Source: Arabidopsis thaliana
Lineage: Eukaryota; Streptophyta; Magnoliopsida; Brassicales; Brassicaceae
Assembly: GCF_000001735.4 (NCBI RefSeq)
Contig: NC_003074.8
Span: 1,054,101-1,118,100, forward strand
Reading direction: 5' to 3'
DNA: 64,000 nucleotides
Shown here piece by piece: positions 26,137 to 40,664 of this stretch. The translations under genes and the position numbers were made by a program. Numbering within the stretch: the stretch's first letter is position 1; the number at the start of each line of letters is the position of its first letter. The notes under the pieces were generated by a model. It was given only the letters and a program-made list of their open reading frames with translations, was not told the DNA's origin and searched no databases.

Positions 26137-26976
26137 AAAGTGATCCATCGTTCATAAGCTCTACTATAGCAATTGACGGGACAGGACTCATAAGTAACAA
26201 CAAAGTACACTTCGAAACAAATTTCACATGTAATACTTGTTTTTTTTTCCCGTTTAAATTCACATGTAATAATTTAATTCACGTAAATACTAAAGTGATT
26301 CACCCATCACGAAGTATTTTTTGAATTAAATACATCAACTAATCGAGTTTTTGATAGGGACTTTTGCTTTTTTGAATATTGCTTATCAAATCAAAATTTT
26401 CAAATTCTTGTCCATATACGCCTATCAAATATCTTCTTTTAAAGAAAGTCTCCTAAAGAGTTGAAAACTTGAAATATATACTTTTCTAAAATATAATTTT
26501 ATTTGGGCGTTACGTTCTAGAAAATGGAACCCGTCTACTAAAATGGGCCGCTCGTGAACTCGTGGCAGTCAAACACTGGTCGGCGCATAAAAGCATATCC
26601 AAATACGCTGCGTTTCATGCTTACCCGACCCGTCTTAAATATTTAAAGAATATTCCAGATTAGCGCGTGAGATGCAGTTGCCATGTCTCGCCTCAGGAAT
26701 GACGACATTTGCCAAAATAACAGAGCTACAACGGTAAATAAGGAAAATGATTAAGGGCAATTTGGTCTTTTAGGTTAAGAAAAGTATTGAATCAGATCTG
26801 ACTTTTTGGCCAAGAAAAACTCTCAGCCACTAGATCATTCCGACCCCTCCTCCACGTTCTTCTCTCTTTTAAATAACCTCTTCACGGAACCCTTCTCACT
26901 CACCTATCTCACTCTAAAATCTCTCTCTGCCAATCTCATCTTCAACCTCTCTCTAACTCTCGTTTTCGATTCTACA
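26137..26976. other. Interval between GLR1.1 and GAPC1, with GAPC1 promoter
   Basis: The right part is the GAPC1 core promoter and leader: ttttaaataa at 26867-26876 is a TATA-like element about 100 bp before the ATG. It is followed by a CT-rich leader (repeated TCTCTC and CTCAC), typical of highly expressed plant genes. No gene is seen to its left. Confidence 0.6.
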
Positions 26977-29031
<2,055 letters not shown>

Positions 29032-30035
29032 GCTAAGAAGCAGATCTCGAATGATAGGGAGTGGAAAGTCATCTGTTCATCCCCTTTTATGGTCTGAATT
29101 TGTCGTTTTCGAATAAAATTTCTTTGAACTTGGAACTTTTTTTTTTTTTGGTTTTCTTAATTCTCATTCATGTGAGGTGATGGGAGTTTGTAGACCGATG
29201 TTTTACTGGAAGCCCTTTGTTTTTGGCTTTTGATATATTGAGTTAACGTTATGGTTTTCAATTTTGTTCCACTTCTCTTTTTAACTATATACTAAATCAA
29301 ATCTGAACGAAAAATGAAACTAAATGAGCTCCCGTTGATGATGACGTAGCAAATCTAAGGAACTAGAGGTGTACACTTATTAATCTAGCTTCTTCTAGTT
29401 TTCGAATAAAAGTTTCTAAGTGGAACCTATATTTTATGTTTGCGATTCTCATTTATGCGAGTTTGTAGACTGATGTTTGAATGAAAAGTATTTCATGTTG
29501 CCTTTTGTTATTGATTCTTCTCAAAACATAAGAAATTCATTAACAGATGTGCGGTTTATAAAGACAACGAAATATGTGTTCATCTGTAAAGGTACTTTGA
29601 ACAAATTATTAAACCATGTTACACAAATTCACGTATAGTGGCACTTCAATTATTTGTACACATCCGCATCGAAAAAATGGGGAGGTCGTTGATATACGAC
29701 ACAAGAAGGCCCAATGCCAAAGCCCAGTTGGTCAAACACAAAGCCTAACCGGTTTTTCAAACCAGACGGTGTAAAACGCTTCCAAAACCAGAGAGCCCAA
29801 CTTTGGGCCGTAAACCCTTCTCTTGCGATTAGTCCTCCTCAAATTTCTCCGGCAAGAGGCCGTCGTCATTTTCACAATTTCCCTTTGCTCCATCTTTCAG
29901 GTACGATCTTTGAGTTTCATGTCTAACTTATTTTCGTCATATGTCACTAGTAAGATTCAAATTTCATTGATGATGATAAAAATTTGATTTTCCTATGGTT
30001 GCAGTTGAAGAACCCTGTTCTGGGTTTTAGATTTA
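29032..30035 (+). promoter_or_regulatory. GAPC1 3' flank and PPR-gene promoter with site II motifs and a 5'-UTR intron
   Basis: GGCCCA/TGGGCC motifs occur at about 29708 and 29806, the site II type bound by TCP factors and common in nuclear genes for organelle proteins. A likely 5'-UTR intron runs 29901-30004 (cag|gtacga ... ttgcag|ttgaag), 31 bp before the PPR start codon. An ATG frame of 70 codons at 29714 could be an upstream ORF if transcription starts before it; this is not certain. Confidence 0.55.
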
Positions 30036-31562
30036 ATGTCTTGGCTTATTCAAAATCGCATTGGAAACACCTTGTTACGCCTTAATCCTTCTTCGTCTTC
30101 TATCGCTATTTTCTCTACGTTTATCAAGAATCTCTCTACTGCTTCGGAGCAATTACCTGAGACACTTGATGAATATTCACAGTCTGAGGAGATATGGAAT
30201 GTTATTGTAGGTAGAGACGGTGATAGAGATAGTGAAGATGATGTTTTTAAACGTCTATCTAGCGATGAAATCTGTAAAAGAGTCAATCTTTCTGATGGTT
30301 TGGTTCATAAGCTGCTTCATAGGTTTAGAGATGACTGGAGATCTGCGCTTGGTATTTTGAAATGGGCTGAGTCTTGTAAAGGGCATAAACATTCGAGTGA
30401 TGCTTATGATATGGCTGTGGATATTCTCGGCAAGGCGAAGAAATGGGATCGGATGAAGGAGTTTGTGGAGAGAATGAGAGGAGATAAACTTGTTACTTTG
30501 AATACAGTTGCTAAGATCATGAGGAGATTTGCTGGTGCAGGGGAGTGGGAAGAAGCTGTGGGAATATTTGATAGGTTGGGTGAATTTGGATTGGAGAAGA
30601 ACACGGAGTCGATGAACTTACTGCTCGATACGCTTTGCAAGGAGAAAAGAGTGGAGCAGGCCCGAGTAGTTTTGCTACAGCTGAAGTCACATATTACACC
30701 AAATGCTCATACGTTTAATATCTTCATTCATGGTTGGTGTAAGGCAAATAGAGTTGAGGAAGCTCTTTGGACGATCCAAGAGATGAAAGGTCATGGTTTT
30801 CGTCCTTGTGTTATTAGCTATACGACGATTATAAGGTGTTATTGCCAGCAGTTTGAGTTTATTAAGGTCTATGAAATGCTAAGTGAGATGGAAGCTAATG
30901 GGTCTCCTCCGAATTCTATTACTTACACAACTATTATGTCTTCTCTTAATGCACAGAAAGAGTTTGAGGAGGCTTTACGGGTTGCTACAAGGATGAAAAG
31001 ATCCGGCTGTAAACCCGATTCTCTTTTCTACAACTGTTTGATTCACACGCTTGCTCGAGCTGGTCGGTTAGAAGAAGCTGAGCGGGTTTTCAGAGTCGAG
31101 ATGCCAGAGCTTGGTGTTTCCATTAATACATCTACCTATAACTCTATGATTGCTATGTATTGTCATCACGATGAGGAAGATAAGGCGATTGAGCTTCTCA
31201 AGGAAATGGAAAGTTCAAACCTTTGTAATCCCGATGTTCATACGTATCAACCCCTGCTGAGATCTTGTTTTAAGAGAGGAGATGTTGTTGAGGTTGGGAA
31301 ACTATTGAAAGAGATGGTGACTAAACATCATCTCAGCCTCGATGAGTCGACTTATACTTTTCTGATACAGAGGTTATGCAGAGCTAATATGTGTGAGTGG
31401 GCGTATTGTCTATTCGAAGAGATGATTAGCCAAGATATCACGCCGAGGCACCGCACTTGTTTGCTGCTCTTGGAAGAGGTCAAGAAGAAGAATATGCATG
31501 AATCAGCTGAGAGAATCGAACACATTATGAAGACTGTGAAACTTACTGCACCTGTAAAGTGA
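30036..31562 (+). CDS. P-class pentatricopeptide-repeat protein, probably mitochondrial
   Basis: One exon encodes 508 residues, the length I recall for At3g04130. The first 40 or so residues are Ser-, Arg- and Asn-rich and poor in acidic residues, which suits a mitochondrial presequence. From about residue 120 there are roughly ten tandem 35-residue PPR motifs, recognisable by text such as HTFNIFIHGWCKANRVEEAL and SYTTIIRCYCQQFEF. No E, E+ or DYW extension is present at the C-terminus, so it is P-class, a type that binds organelle RNA for stability, processing or intron splicing. The RNA target cannot be read from sequence here. The promoter with site II motifs agrees with an organelle role. 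Confidence 0.92.
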   Translation: MSWLIQNRIGNTLLRLNPSSSSIAIFSTFIKNLSTASEQLPETLDEYSQSEEIWNVIVGRDGDRDSEDDVFKRLSSDEICKRVNLSDGLVHKLLHRFRDDWRSALGILKWAESCKGHKHSSDAYDMAVDILGKAKKWDRMKEFVERMRGDKLVTLNTVAKIMRRFAGAGEWEEAVGIFDRLGEFGLEKNTESMNLLLDTLCKEKRVEQARVVLLQLKSHITPNAHTFNIFIHGWCKANRVEEALWTIQEMKGHGFRPCVISYTTIIRCYCQQFEFIKVYEMLSEMEANGSPPNSITYTTIMSSLNAQKEFEEALRVATRMKRSGCKPDSLFYNCLIHTLARAGRLEEAERVFRVEMPELGVSINTSTYNSMIAMYCHHDEEDKAIELLKEMESSNLCNPDVHTYQPLLRSCFKRGDVVEVGKLLKEMVTKHHLSLDESTYTFLIQRLCRANMCEWAYCLFEEMISQDITPRHRTCLLLLEEVKKKNMHESAERIEHIMKTVKLTAPVK

Positions 31563-32962
31563 GGTTTATTAGTTATTATGACGACTTGACTGTTACTTCG
31601 CAGATTGGGATGAGAAGTGGTCTCTTCATGCTTGCGAAAGAAGACAAGACCAGATCATGCATAAAGATGTTCATTGTGTTGTTTATTCAACCACATTGTA
31701 GTGTAGATTTCAAGTTCGTTGGTCAATGGATATGGACAAGAAACTTGGACTTCGTATTCATGAAAAGTTGTTAAGATTGGAACTCTGGAGTTGATTGATC
31801 TGACACATTCTTGATGATAAGAGGTTAGGCAAGTTTTGTTTGTTTTCTGTTTTGACTCGATCTTTGCAAAGGTCTCGAGACATCTCAAGATCTAGAGTTA
31901 TGGCAGGCTTATTCACATCAAGACTAATTTATGGGAGAGTTTACACAAGTGTGGGATCCAAGAGCATATTTTTTTTTGTAATGAGCATTGAGTTTATGGA
32001 CAAATACATGTGCATTTGGATGCGTCCACACTTCACAGTTCACACCGACAGAAAGGTAGATCCATATTACCCCAAACAAAACAAAATATATTTTTTGGGA
32101 TATTTTTGAAATTATTAATAGAAAATAAATTTGAGTAGTCTTCTTCAACTTCATAAGATGGTTAAGCTTTAACTACGAATTATTGATTAGATATTATTAT
32201 TAAGGGCCCTCAAATGTTAGCTGCCACAAGTGGGCACTTTTTCTTTGGTCTACATTGTTCGAAATTTATGTATTAATTTAGAGGCAGAGCAATTTACATG
32301 TCGATTTATTATGCACGAAATAACAAAACTACTAGTATCAATAATAATACATCCACGTCTGTTTCCAACCAAACCAGGGATGCGTCTAATTTGATGAAGC
32401 ATCATTCAATTATTGCTTACACACTTCTTAAACATTTTAAACTTTACTGAATAACAGATTATTTTTATTTTTTTACTGCAAAAGGGAACCATAACCAAAA
32501 TTCTTGCTAGATTTTAATATACTTACACATTCTTCTTTCTTGCTGAAAAATCAACAGCCTTTCAGAAATCAGAATAATACAAAACTTTTTCAGGATCATA
32601 ATAACATGCTTAATTGATTAGAAAAAAAGGATAAATCCCGTCAGATATGGTCCACTCACGGGGATGGAATCTGCATATTGTCGATGCTCCCAAAAATACT
32701 ATTTTTTTCTTTTTCTGGTGAAACACACACACAAGTTCCGTCTTCGCCACAACAACACAATCTTCAAAGGTTTCTCCTTTTTGTTGTCTTCTGCTTCATC
32801 ACTTTGTGTTCGTCGTTCAAAAAAACTTCTTTGATTTCAAACCACTCAAATTCATCTTTATAATCCACTTCCTCTGTTTTCTCGTTAGCTCTGTTTCCTT
32901 TGAGATTCATTGGTTTGGTTCACTAAAACCGAAGAAGACCCGGATAATTTTCTAGACCGGAA
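31563..32962. other. Interval between the PPR gene and the ankyrin gene
   Basis: It holds the PPR 3' UTR and the ankyrin-gene promoter and leader. Only short, weak open frames are present. A (CA)n-like acacacacac stretch lies near 32725. I see no gene. Confidence 0.6.
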
Positions 32963-35006
32963 ATGCCACCGCCGATATTTCCTCTCCGGTGGGAAAGTAC
33001 CGGAGACCAGTGGTGGTACGCTTCACCAATCGATTGCGCCGCCGCAAATGGTTTATACGACGTCGTCATCGAGCTGCTTCATCAAGATACAAACCTTCTC
33101 GTAAAACTCACCTCCCTCCGCCGTATCCGCCGCCTCGAAACCGTCTGGGACGACGGAGACGGAAATAACTTCCATGTGGCTCTAAACCGCTCCCGCGTCG
33201 CGAGAAGGCTATTGGAAGAGTGCGAAATCGGAAACGGAGACAATTCCCTCATCAGAGCTGGCTACGGTGGCTGGCTGCTGTACACAGCCGCTTCAGCTGG
33301 AGATTTAGAATTCGTTAAAAAGCTTTTAGAGAGAGATCCGCTTCTCGTGTTCGGAGAAGGAGAGTACGGCGTCACTGATATCCTCTACGCGGCGGCACGA
33401 GGACGAAGCGACGACGTTTTCCGTCTTCTCCTCGATTTCGCGTTGTTACCGGCTGATATCGCCGGCGTCGAAGAAATCGACGGCGAAAAATTAACAGAGA
33501 AACAGTTAATAGTCAAAGAAGAGATGGTTAAAAGAGGGGTCCACAGTGCGGCGAGAGGCGGACACGTGGCAATCCTCGATGAACTCTTACTCGCTAACAA
33601 ATACGACGCCGTTGCAAAACTCAGAGATGCTTATGGTTCTACTCTGTTACACTCTGCTTCTAGCAGAGCTCAAATCCAAGTAAAGAACACAGAGCACACA
33701 TAATCAAATACTTACTTACATATACATATATTGATTTATGAATATAATGTAGGTGGTGAAGTATCTTATATCGAAGTATGATTCAATCATGGAGGTTAAA
33801 GACAGCCATGGAAACACAGCGTTGCATATAGCAGCTTACAAGGGTCATTTAGATGTAGTGGAAGCTCTTATAAACGAATCTCCACCGTTGATTTCCATTG
33901 TTAATGGAGATGGTGACACGTTTCTTCACACGGTCGTGTCTGGTTTTGCTGCGTCTGGGTTTAAGCGGTTAGATCGGCAGATGGAGCTTTTGAAGATGTT
34001 AGTCTCAAGAAGCTGGTCCGTTGACTTTTCTGAGATTGTCAACGTTAGAAATTGTAACGGAAGAACTGTGATTCATTTAGCTGTGATGGATAATCTTAAC
34101 GCCGTTAGACCTGACGTCGTTGAGATTCTGATGAGAATCCCTGGCGTTGATCTTAACGTCGTTGATTCTTATGGAATGACAGCCGTTGATTTGCTTAAAC
34201 GACAAACGCCTCAAACGGTGGTTTCTGATTTGTTGATCAAACGGCTTGTATCCGCCGGTGGAAGATCAAACTGCGGTGAGAAAGTTTCGCGGTTGAGAGA
34301 AGAGCGTTATGGATTCTGCGGTAGTCCAGGAACGTCGTTTGAGATATCTGATTCTGAGATCTTTCTATTTACGGCGGCGAGAACAGATAAAACCGCTGCA
34401 AACGCTGAATTAAGTCCAGACAGAGAGAGTTTTGATGGAATTAGTGAGTGTTCAACTGAAATTTCGACGCATTCGAAACGCAAACGCCGCGGTGGCGGCG
34501 GTACAGGAGCGCGTCTTAAGCTTCTTTTACGGTGGGCGAAGAGGGAAGAATCAGAAGAAAATCGTCGTTTATCCGGAGATGTTAACAACCGTCGTGTTCC
34601 TCTCAGAGAGATGTATTCTCCGTCGTCTTGTAGCAGAGGAAAAGCGTTTCCGATGAGAACAGAGAGTGGTGATCTTCCGAGTTTATCGGTGAGACTTAAA
34701 TTCACACAAGGGTTAATGAAAGGAGTGGTGGTTCAGGAATCTCCGAGGTTCGTGTTTTCTCCTCCGGCTGTATCCGATTACTCTCGAGCTCCGTCGTCGG
34801 CTTGTTCGACGCCGTTTCAGACGTTTTCTTCGGAATTAGGGCGAAGAACACCTGCCATGAAGAAACAGGGATCATTTATGAACAGATACTTGTGTTTTGG
34901 TGGTAAAGGACTAGCCATTGATGGTTCTTCTGAGATGATCAGTAATGGCTCTGGTCATCGTCCCCAGAGTTTCAAACGAGTGATGTCGTCTTTGGTTTCT
35001 TCTTGA
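32963..35006 (+). CDS. Ankyrin-repeat protein
   Basis: Two exons, 32963-33679 and 33753-35006, joined in frame by a 73-bp GT-AG intron, give 656 residues (the At3g04140 product as I recall it). Ankyrin repeats fill about residues 20-420, for example PIDCAAANGLYDVVIELL, GWLLYTAASAGDLEFVKKLL and NTALHIAAYKGHLDVVEAL. The rest (about 430-656) is Ser/Arg-rich, has a basic SKRKRR patch and looks disordered. There is no C-terminal PGG membrane domain, unlike the ACD6 type. The function is unknown; ankyrin arrays mediate protein contacts. The ATG at 32963 has an A at -3 and follows a leader without other long frames. Confidence 0.9.
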
Positions 35007-35350
35007 AATACATAATTTTCTTTTGTCACACGTAACCTAACCCTCATGGGTTACATTAACTTCATATAAACGTAAGAAAAGTGAACTAAAAATTGATCAT
35101 TGGTTTTTATTGAAGTGTGGAAATATTATTTACGTTTTTTGTTATTGGGATAACTAGTAAATCTAAATCCAGTTAGTTTCCTTTTCCCTATCCAGGTTTA
35201 GACCAAAATCTATTTCGCATGTAATAGACAAAAACAATTTCGTATGTAATCAGTAGTAGTAAATTATCTAAATCCATGTATTTTCAATACTTACATACTT
35301 TAGATTCTTGTTCAAATATCACAAATATGGTTTATTGATATCCTATAGAA
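35007..35350. other. Convergent 3' interval between the ankyrin gene and the first germin-like gene
   Basis: Two genes converge here. The 344 bp are AT-rich 3' UTR and spacer. Nothing else seen. Confidence 0.7.
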
Positions 35351-36326
35351 CTATTTAACTATGTAACCTTCGGAAGAAAACACCCTCTGAACATGACGCA
35401 CTATGTTCACGTCCAACGCAAAAGCTTTAGCCAAAAGCTTTGGATCAATCAAAGGATTCGACCCGAAAACCGCGTCACCTATTGGGATCACACCGGGGTC
35501 TTGACTCCCGACTACGCCAATCGCAACCGCATGTGTCTTCCCAGTGTTAGCATGGAACTGTACCAAACCGATGGGAAAAGCAAACACATCTCCGGGGTAA
35601 AGAATCTTGGAAAAGAGCGTATAGTTGTAGTCGTTCGACGACACAAATCCGACCGAGAGCTGTCCCTTGAGGACTAAGATGATCTGGGAGGCACGTGGAT
35701 GTATGTGCGGTGGAAGTTGACCGCCGGGGGCGAAATCCAAGCGGGCAATGGCAATGCCAAGAGTGTTGAGACCAGGGATTCTTCTGACATCAACATCGGT
35801 GACCGATGCACCAAGGCGGTTGCTGGTGTTTCCGGGAATGTTTAGGCCAGAATAAAAAAAATCATTGGCAGTTACTAGTTTTGGATCTTTACAAAACTTT
35901 CCATTCACAAAAACTGCGAAAAAATAATACAAATTAAGGGTTTTGAGTTTTGAATGATATAATTTGTTACATTACTATCTGTGAGATAAAACTTTAATAT
36001 TTAACTTGTAACAGAAATTACTCAATCAGACTCGATTATATGATTAAAATATTTTTATATGGTTATTAATGAATCTACCACTGGTTGAGATTCTTGAGAA
36101 CCTATATTGGGTTTCAGCTGTAGATATATCTTTAGGCTATATATGATTTTCCGTATAATATCAAAGGAGCCATGTACGTGCAACACAGAGAGAGATTACC
36201 TCTATTAGTTCCGTTGGTGGCAACACAGTAGTCTTGGAGAGGATTTGGATCGTAACAATGTACAAATGTAGATGCTAAAACCAACAAGATGATTTTAGCT
36301 ACAAGAAACTGAACAAGACCTTTCAT
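35351..36326 (-). CDS. Germin-like protein, subfamily 1 (copy A)
   Basis: Two exons, 36200-36326 and 35351-35913, give 229 residues (At3g04150 position). A secretory signal peptide (MKGLVQFLVAKIILLVLAS) precedes [12 protein letters not shown], the usual germin N-terminus with its disulfide cysteine. The cupin barrel follows, with box 1 reading [11 protein letters not shown] and box 2 FPIGLVQFHAN. In barley germin the manganese ligands are His, His and Glu in box 1 and His in box 2. Here Glu is Gln, and the box 2 His position is also Gln with a new His two residues on. Oxalate oxidase or SOD activity is therefore doubtful. The product should be apoplastic. It is the outermost of five tandem paralogues. 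Confidence 0.9.
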
Positions 36327-37546
36327 TATATTCTAATAAAATGTTTGTGTGGTTTTTTTCCCTTTTATGTTGTGGATTGAGCGATGATGCATGAGAACAA
36401 TGCATGCGCTATATATACAGCCCAAGTCGTCTAAAAACATATTATTTAGCTTACAAGTAGTAAATTAATCACATAATAGCTTGACCTAGTTTCTACGAAA
36501 AAATCAAGGTCCAATATAGGAAAATTTGGAATTTTGGGATGAACATATTATACTTGCACACAACCAAGACATTAATCACACATTAACCGCACATTTAAAA
36601 ACGCTGTTATAATAATCACATACATAAGCTACACACAAGGTATACTATTAGAAAAATTAAGTCCACTAATTATATATCTTTAGTTTGACACGAGAGCCGC
36701 CAGGTTGAAAGTGGTACGTGAGGAACGGCTTGCACGAGAGAAGTTGGAAGAAGAAAGAAGAAGCCAAATCCAATTTTGAAGATCACTTGGAAACTGAGAA
36801 GGAGATGGTGAAACTCTGTGGTGGATCTTATCTGGCAAGAACTCGGTGTCTTAACGAGCTTGATCTGGTTTTAAGAAGTGATGATCACAGGCGGGAACTG
36901 GAAGAGAAGGAGGAAGGAGAGATCTAGTAGAGACTTAGTTTCAGTTACTTGCGTTGCAAGTTTCTCTTCAGCTGTCACACGTTATTCGTTGGGTTTTTTA
37001 AGCTTAACTTTTTGTTACAGTGTTTGTTTTTGTTGGTATAAGTAATACTGTAATAGTGTGTAATATTAACAGAAGGTACATCAGTAAGGGTTACATCACC
37101 TGAACTGGTGTTCTGTTGTAAAGTAACAACAGACTTAAAAGTTAAAACATTGCAGTCTCTCACAATTACAAACACTTGTGGAGTTTACCATTTCTTCCCA
37201 GCAATCTCACGGCTCATGGCTTGTTCACAGCAAAAACATACTTCAATTAACTTCAATCTGTCACAACCATAGACGAAAAAGAAACTGAAAACATATCTAG
37301 ACGGGAATGGTAACTACAGTGAATCTAGACAGCTGGAAATTTGAGAGTATCACCAAGTGAGATGTATAAGAGAAGGTAAAAATTTGGTTAAGGATACAAA
37401 AGAGGATACGGATTCACACATAATTGCTGATGCTCCAGGTACACTTTTACTGCAAGATCATCGGAATAAACCACCCCATTTCAAAGTCAGACCAGCCCAC
37501 ACGGTGATAGAGAGAGAGTTTTAAAATGACTTACCTTCTTTTAAGT
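36327..37546. other. Interval between germin copy A and U11/U12-48K
   Basis: The left part is the promoter of germin copy A. Its ATG at 36326 is preceded on the minus strand by a TATATA block near 36407-36417 and an RY repeat (CATGCA) just beyond. A coding-like fragment at about 36690-36930 is listed separately. The right part is the U11/U12-48K 3' UTR with a likely intron at 37450-37534, whose donor lies 12 nt after the stop codon. Confidence 0.55.
36690..36930 (+). pseudogene. Fragment of a Lys/Glu-rich coding sequence, family unknown
   Basis: Two consecutive frames on the plus strand look coding. First comes VVREERLAREKLEEERR (about 36712-36765). After a shift of frame comes NFEDHLETEKEMVKLCGGSY onward to a stop near 36927 after EEKEEGEI. 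There is no start codon, no intron signal and no matching partner nearby. It reads like the 3' end of a transposed or retrocopied gene that has lost its frame, lying in the promoter of germin copy A. I do not recognise the parent family. Confidence 0.4.
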
Positions 37547-40196
37547 TCACTCTTTTTCTGTTGGTATGTATCTATCTTCAAACAAATTTTGATTCCTAGG
37601 TTGCTGACTGCGGCGGTCATAAGGATCATCCCTTTTGGTCTTATAATCTGAAGAACTCTTCTCACGAGATGATCTGTAGTTTTGATAAGATTCCCCTTCA
37701 ATGCTATGTCGTTTGGTCCTTGTGAATTCGTCATCTCTTCGATCATTGTGCTTGTCCTTTCTTCGATCACGGAGCTTGTCATCTCTTCGATCACTGTGCT
37801 TATATGATCTGTGACTCTGCTGTCTCTGCGAGCTACCTGAATCATACTCATCATGTCGCTTTACTTTATCTGAATTTTGTCTATTATCGATTGGATATTC
37901 AATATCTGCACGGTTCTCTCCTTTCCATTGCTTATCTGTTGATGGTATACTGTATCCAAAGTCACTTTCTTTCTGGTCGTTGCCTATAGGAGACCGGGAT
38001 TGTAATGGCATTCCTTTCTCAAAACATCCAATACCTCCTGCTAGCTTAATTTCTTCTGTATATTCTTCTATCATATCATGTAAGACCTACAAGACAAAAG
38101 AAGGAGAAAACTCACTGGAAGAAGAGGATAGTATAAGTTTATTGCTAACTGAAGGGTGGTCATAACTAAAAGTATGAATTTAGCAAGGACCAATTTTTTT
38201 CACAAAATCTGCAAAATGCCTCGACAAGACAATAGTAGAGTCAGCATATAACTACACTTTTTCCAACAAAATTTCAATGAGATTGTCCAAACATTGAGCA
38301 TTTTGTAGCACATTCAAAACACTGGAATTTGTGATTGTCATTCATGAAAAGGAAACAGCTCTTACCTGTCGAGGCGTTCGTTTCACCTTCTTTCCACGGT
38401 ATGACATTCGACGACGCTTATAATCTCTCTCTTCAGCTAAAAGCTCTTCCCTTGTCTTCATTTTATCCATATCCTACACATTATAGACAGTAAAATATAT
38501 GTATTTCAGTACCTTCAATAAAAGTTCCCTACAGTAATATTTGTTTACTTAATGTTAGATAACAGTTAGTTGAGTATTAACCTGATTTAATGAGCGTTGT
38601 CTCGGACGACCATCATGATCAATAATAGGTCGGTAGCTACAACGTCTATTCCGTTCCTCATCAGCTTTAGCTGTCATAAAACCAAGCTCAGCCGCCCTAC
38701 AGATTGACAGACAGAGACATCATGAGGAATCAAACTCAAATGCAAACATGAAATGATGCTTTCATAAACTAAAAATCAAGTCGGCAAAACAGAATCGCCT
38801 TTGAAAGATTTCAAACCTACCGCTGATATCTCGTTAGTGGTTGGGCATATCGAACTGCCCTTATTTTTTCTTCAAGCAAGGATCTTTCATACAAAGCTGC
38901 AACAGCTGCTGAAACACGGGACACAGATATCACCTGTGGACTGTCCAAAGTTTTGCCACATTCCCCACCTGAACTATTCTCAAAGGGCTTCTCCATGATC
39001 ACATCCTTATTTCTCAACCTTGCATCATCCAAATCCTCGACAACTCCAGAGCATTTAGATCTAGTTCCTTCTAACCGGAACAACATTACCTGAGAGGCAG
39101 ATTCTACTATGCACTGTTTAAACATGTCCAAAGCAAAAAACTTCCCATTTCCTTCTCCATACAAGACAGCAAGTTGAGAAGCTAACCAAGACAAGACTTG
39201 AATGAAGACTGGACACTCAAATGTACTACTCTTGCAGCTCATAATCTTCTGCTCACCAACATCAGTAGCATCAGACTCCATCCTAAATCCACAAGCTTCT
39301 TTCACAGCAGATTTGAGACACAACCGAAAGAGTAAGAATATATGATCCCTCATGAATGTATCAATTATAACACCATATCTCGTCGAATTAACCAGAATCC
39401 ATTTCCTCAATGCACTTATTTCAACCACTTTTGAACCCACAATCGAAGAAAGAACACTAGAGGAATACGAACTTGGGAAATCCCTCCATTGATCAATCTC
39501 ATTCTTCATTGCACAAAGATCAGACGGTAAGACTCCTAAGCATTTATCCAAGACAATCTTTTTCACCTTCTCATCAGAACCTACAAAATCGCTACATTCC
39601 ACAGATAGAACATGAGGAAGTGTTAAAGTTCGTTTTTTTCCATCGAGCTCAGAGAATTTAACAGCTCCTGGACAATCTCGGTAGAAGAAATTGCTCCCAA
39701 AATCGGCCAAGTCATCTAAAGAGATACAGAGATCACCATCACCGTTGTTCAACTGTAGTTCACATGGTAACTCGAGCGTGTTCCGGTAACTACTAAAGGA
39801 TTCAAGAAGATGAATGAGGTCAAGAGTATTTGGGCAACGAAGTGAATGAAGAAAGAGAGCTTCAGGTGGCATAAAGTGATTTGAATCAAAAGGGCAACGA
39901 ACAAAACAGCCATTTTCGTCCTTCTGGAGAAGAGAAGAGTGATCTAAAGCTAGATTTTGCGAGAGAGAATCTAAGGTTCTTTGACATTCTGACAACAGGG
40001 ATTTTAAAGAAGAGAGTGTACCGGAGAGCTCGCGAATCGGCGGCGGAGACGGAACGATGGAGTAATTGTTAGGATTTTGAAGAGGAGGTGGAGGAGGTCG
40101 GAAGAAGAAATTAGGATTAGAATTTGGAGGAGGATAGTGGTAGAAGAGGTTCGGATTAGGGTTTTGATAGTGTGGCAACGACGGTGGTCGATCCAT
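37547..40196 (-). CDS. U11/U12 snRNP 48 kDa protein (minor spliceosome)
   Basis: Four coding exons, 38821-40196, 38582-38696, 38366-38473 and 37547-38086, give 712 residues. The N-terminus is Pro/Asn-rich. A CHHC zinc finger follows with Cys101, His107, His117 and Cys121 (CPFDSNH...LHSLRC). In the human protein this finger contacts the 5' splice site of U12-type introns. The C-terminus is rich in RD, RR and KHNDRRDD-like charged repeats, as in many splicing factors. The role is 5' splice site recognition within the U11/U12 di-snRNP in the nucleus. Its own introns look like ordinary GT-AG introns. The gene interrupts the germin-like tandem array, and part of its 5' end has been copied to about 47.25-47.6 kb. 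The locus would be At3g04160. Confidence 0.93.
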
Positions 40197-40664
40197 GAGT
40201 TCCGGCGACGGTGACGGCGAGCTTCACAGAAACGTTGTGAGTTTGTGTGTGATTCGAAACGAAACGTTTCTGTTTACTACTTAATTGGATATACTGCCCA
40301 TTTAATTAGGCCCATTAGTGTCTTTATTCGGCCCATATTTATTTTTCTTAAAATATTCATCGTAAGTCGATAGAGTAATAAAAAACGTTGTGAACTGTGA
40401 CAAGAAAACGAGATGTTTAATCTTTCACATTTCATGATTCTGATTCAAACTCTTCTTAAACAGGATCACAAACGTATTTATAAGCCCCAAGTCCTGTTCT
40501 CCTAAATTTTAAATACAAGATTTGTGTATATTTATTCATTAAACTGTTACATTTACATATTACACACACTTTCGTAGTTATTTCCCACACATTCATTTTT
40601 AATCTGTATTTCTTACCCTTTATTAGTATATATTTTATCTGTTGTATAACCATCAACTTATTTC
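40197..40664 (-). promoter_or_regulatory. U11/U12-48K promoter with paired site II motifs
   Basis: Two GGCCCAT motifs (about 40310 and 40332), read as ATGGGCC on the gene strand, lie 115-140 bp upstream of the ATG. This pattern is typical of plant housekeeping genes. The left end of the region is the promoter and the right end is the 3' side of germin copy B. The same pair of motifs survives in the copied segment at 47.57-47.6 kb. Confidence 0.6.

Noticed and set aside
33385-34705. Antisense frames over the ankyrin gene
   Set aside because: They are complements of GC-rich exon sequence, not independent genes.
37531-37854. Alternative frame opposite the end of U11/U12-48K (repeats like VIEEMTSSVIEERTS)
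   Set aside because: It is the shadow of the RD-rich repeat tail read in another frame of the same strand.
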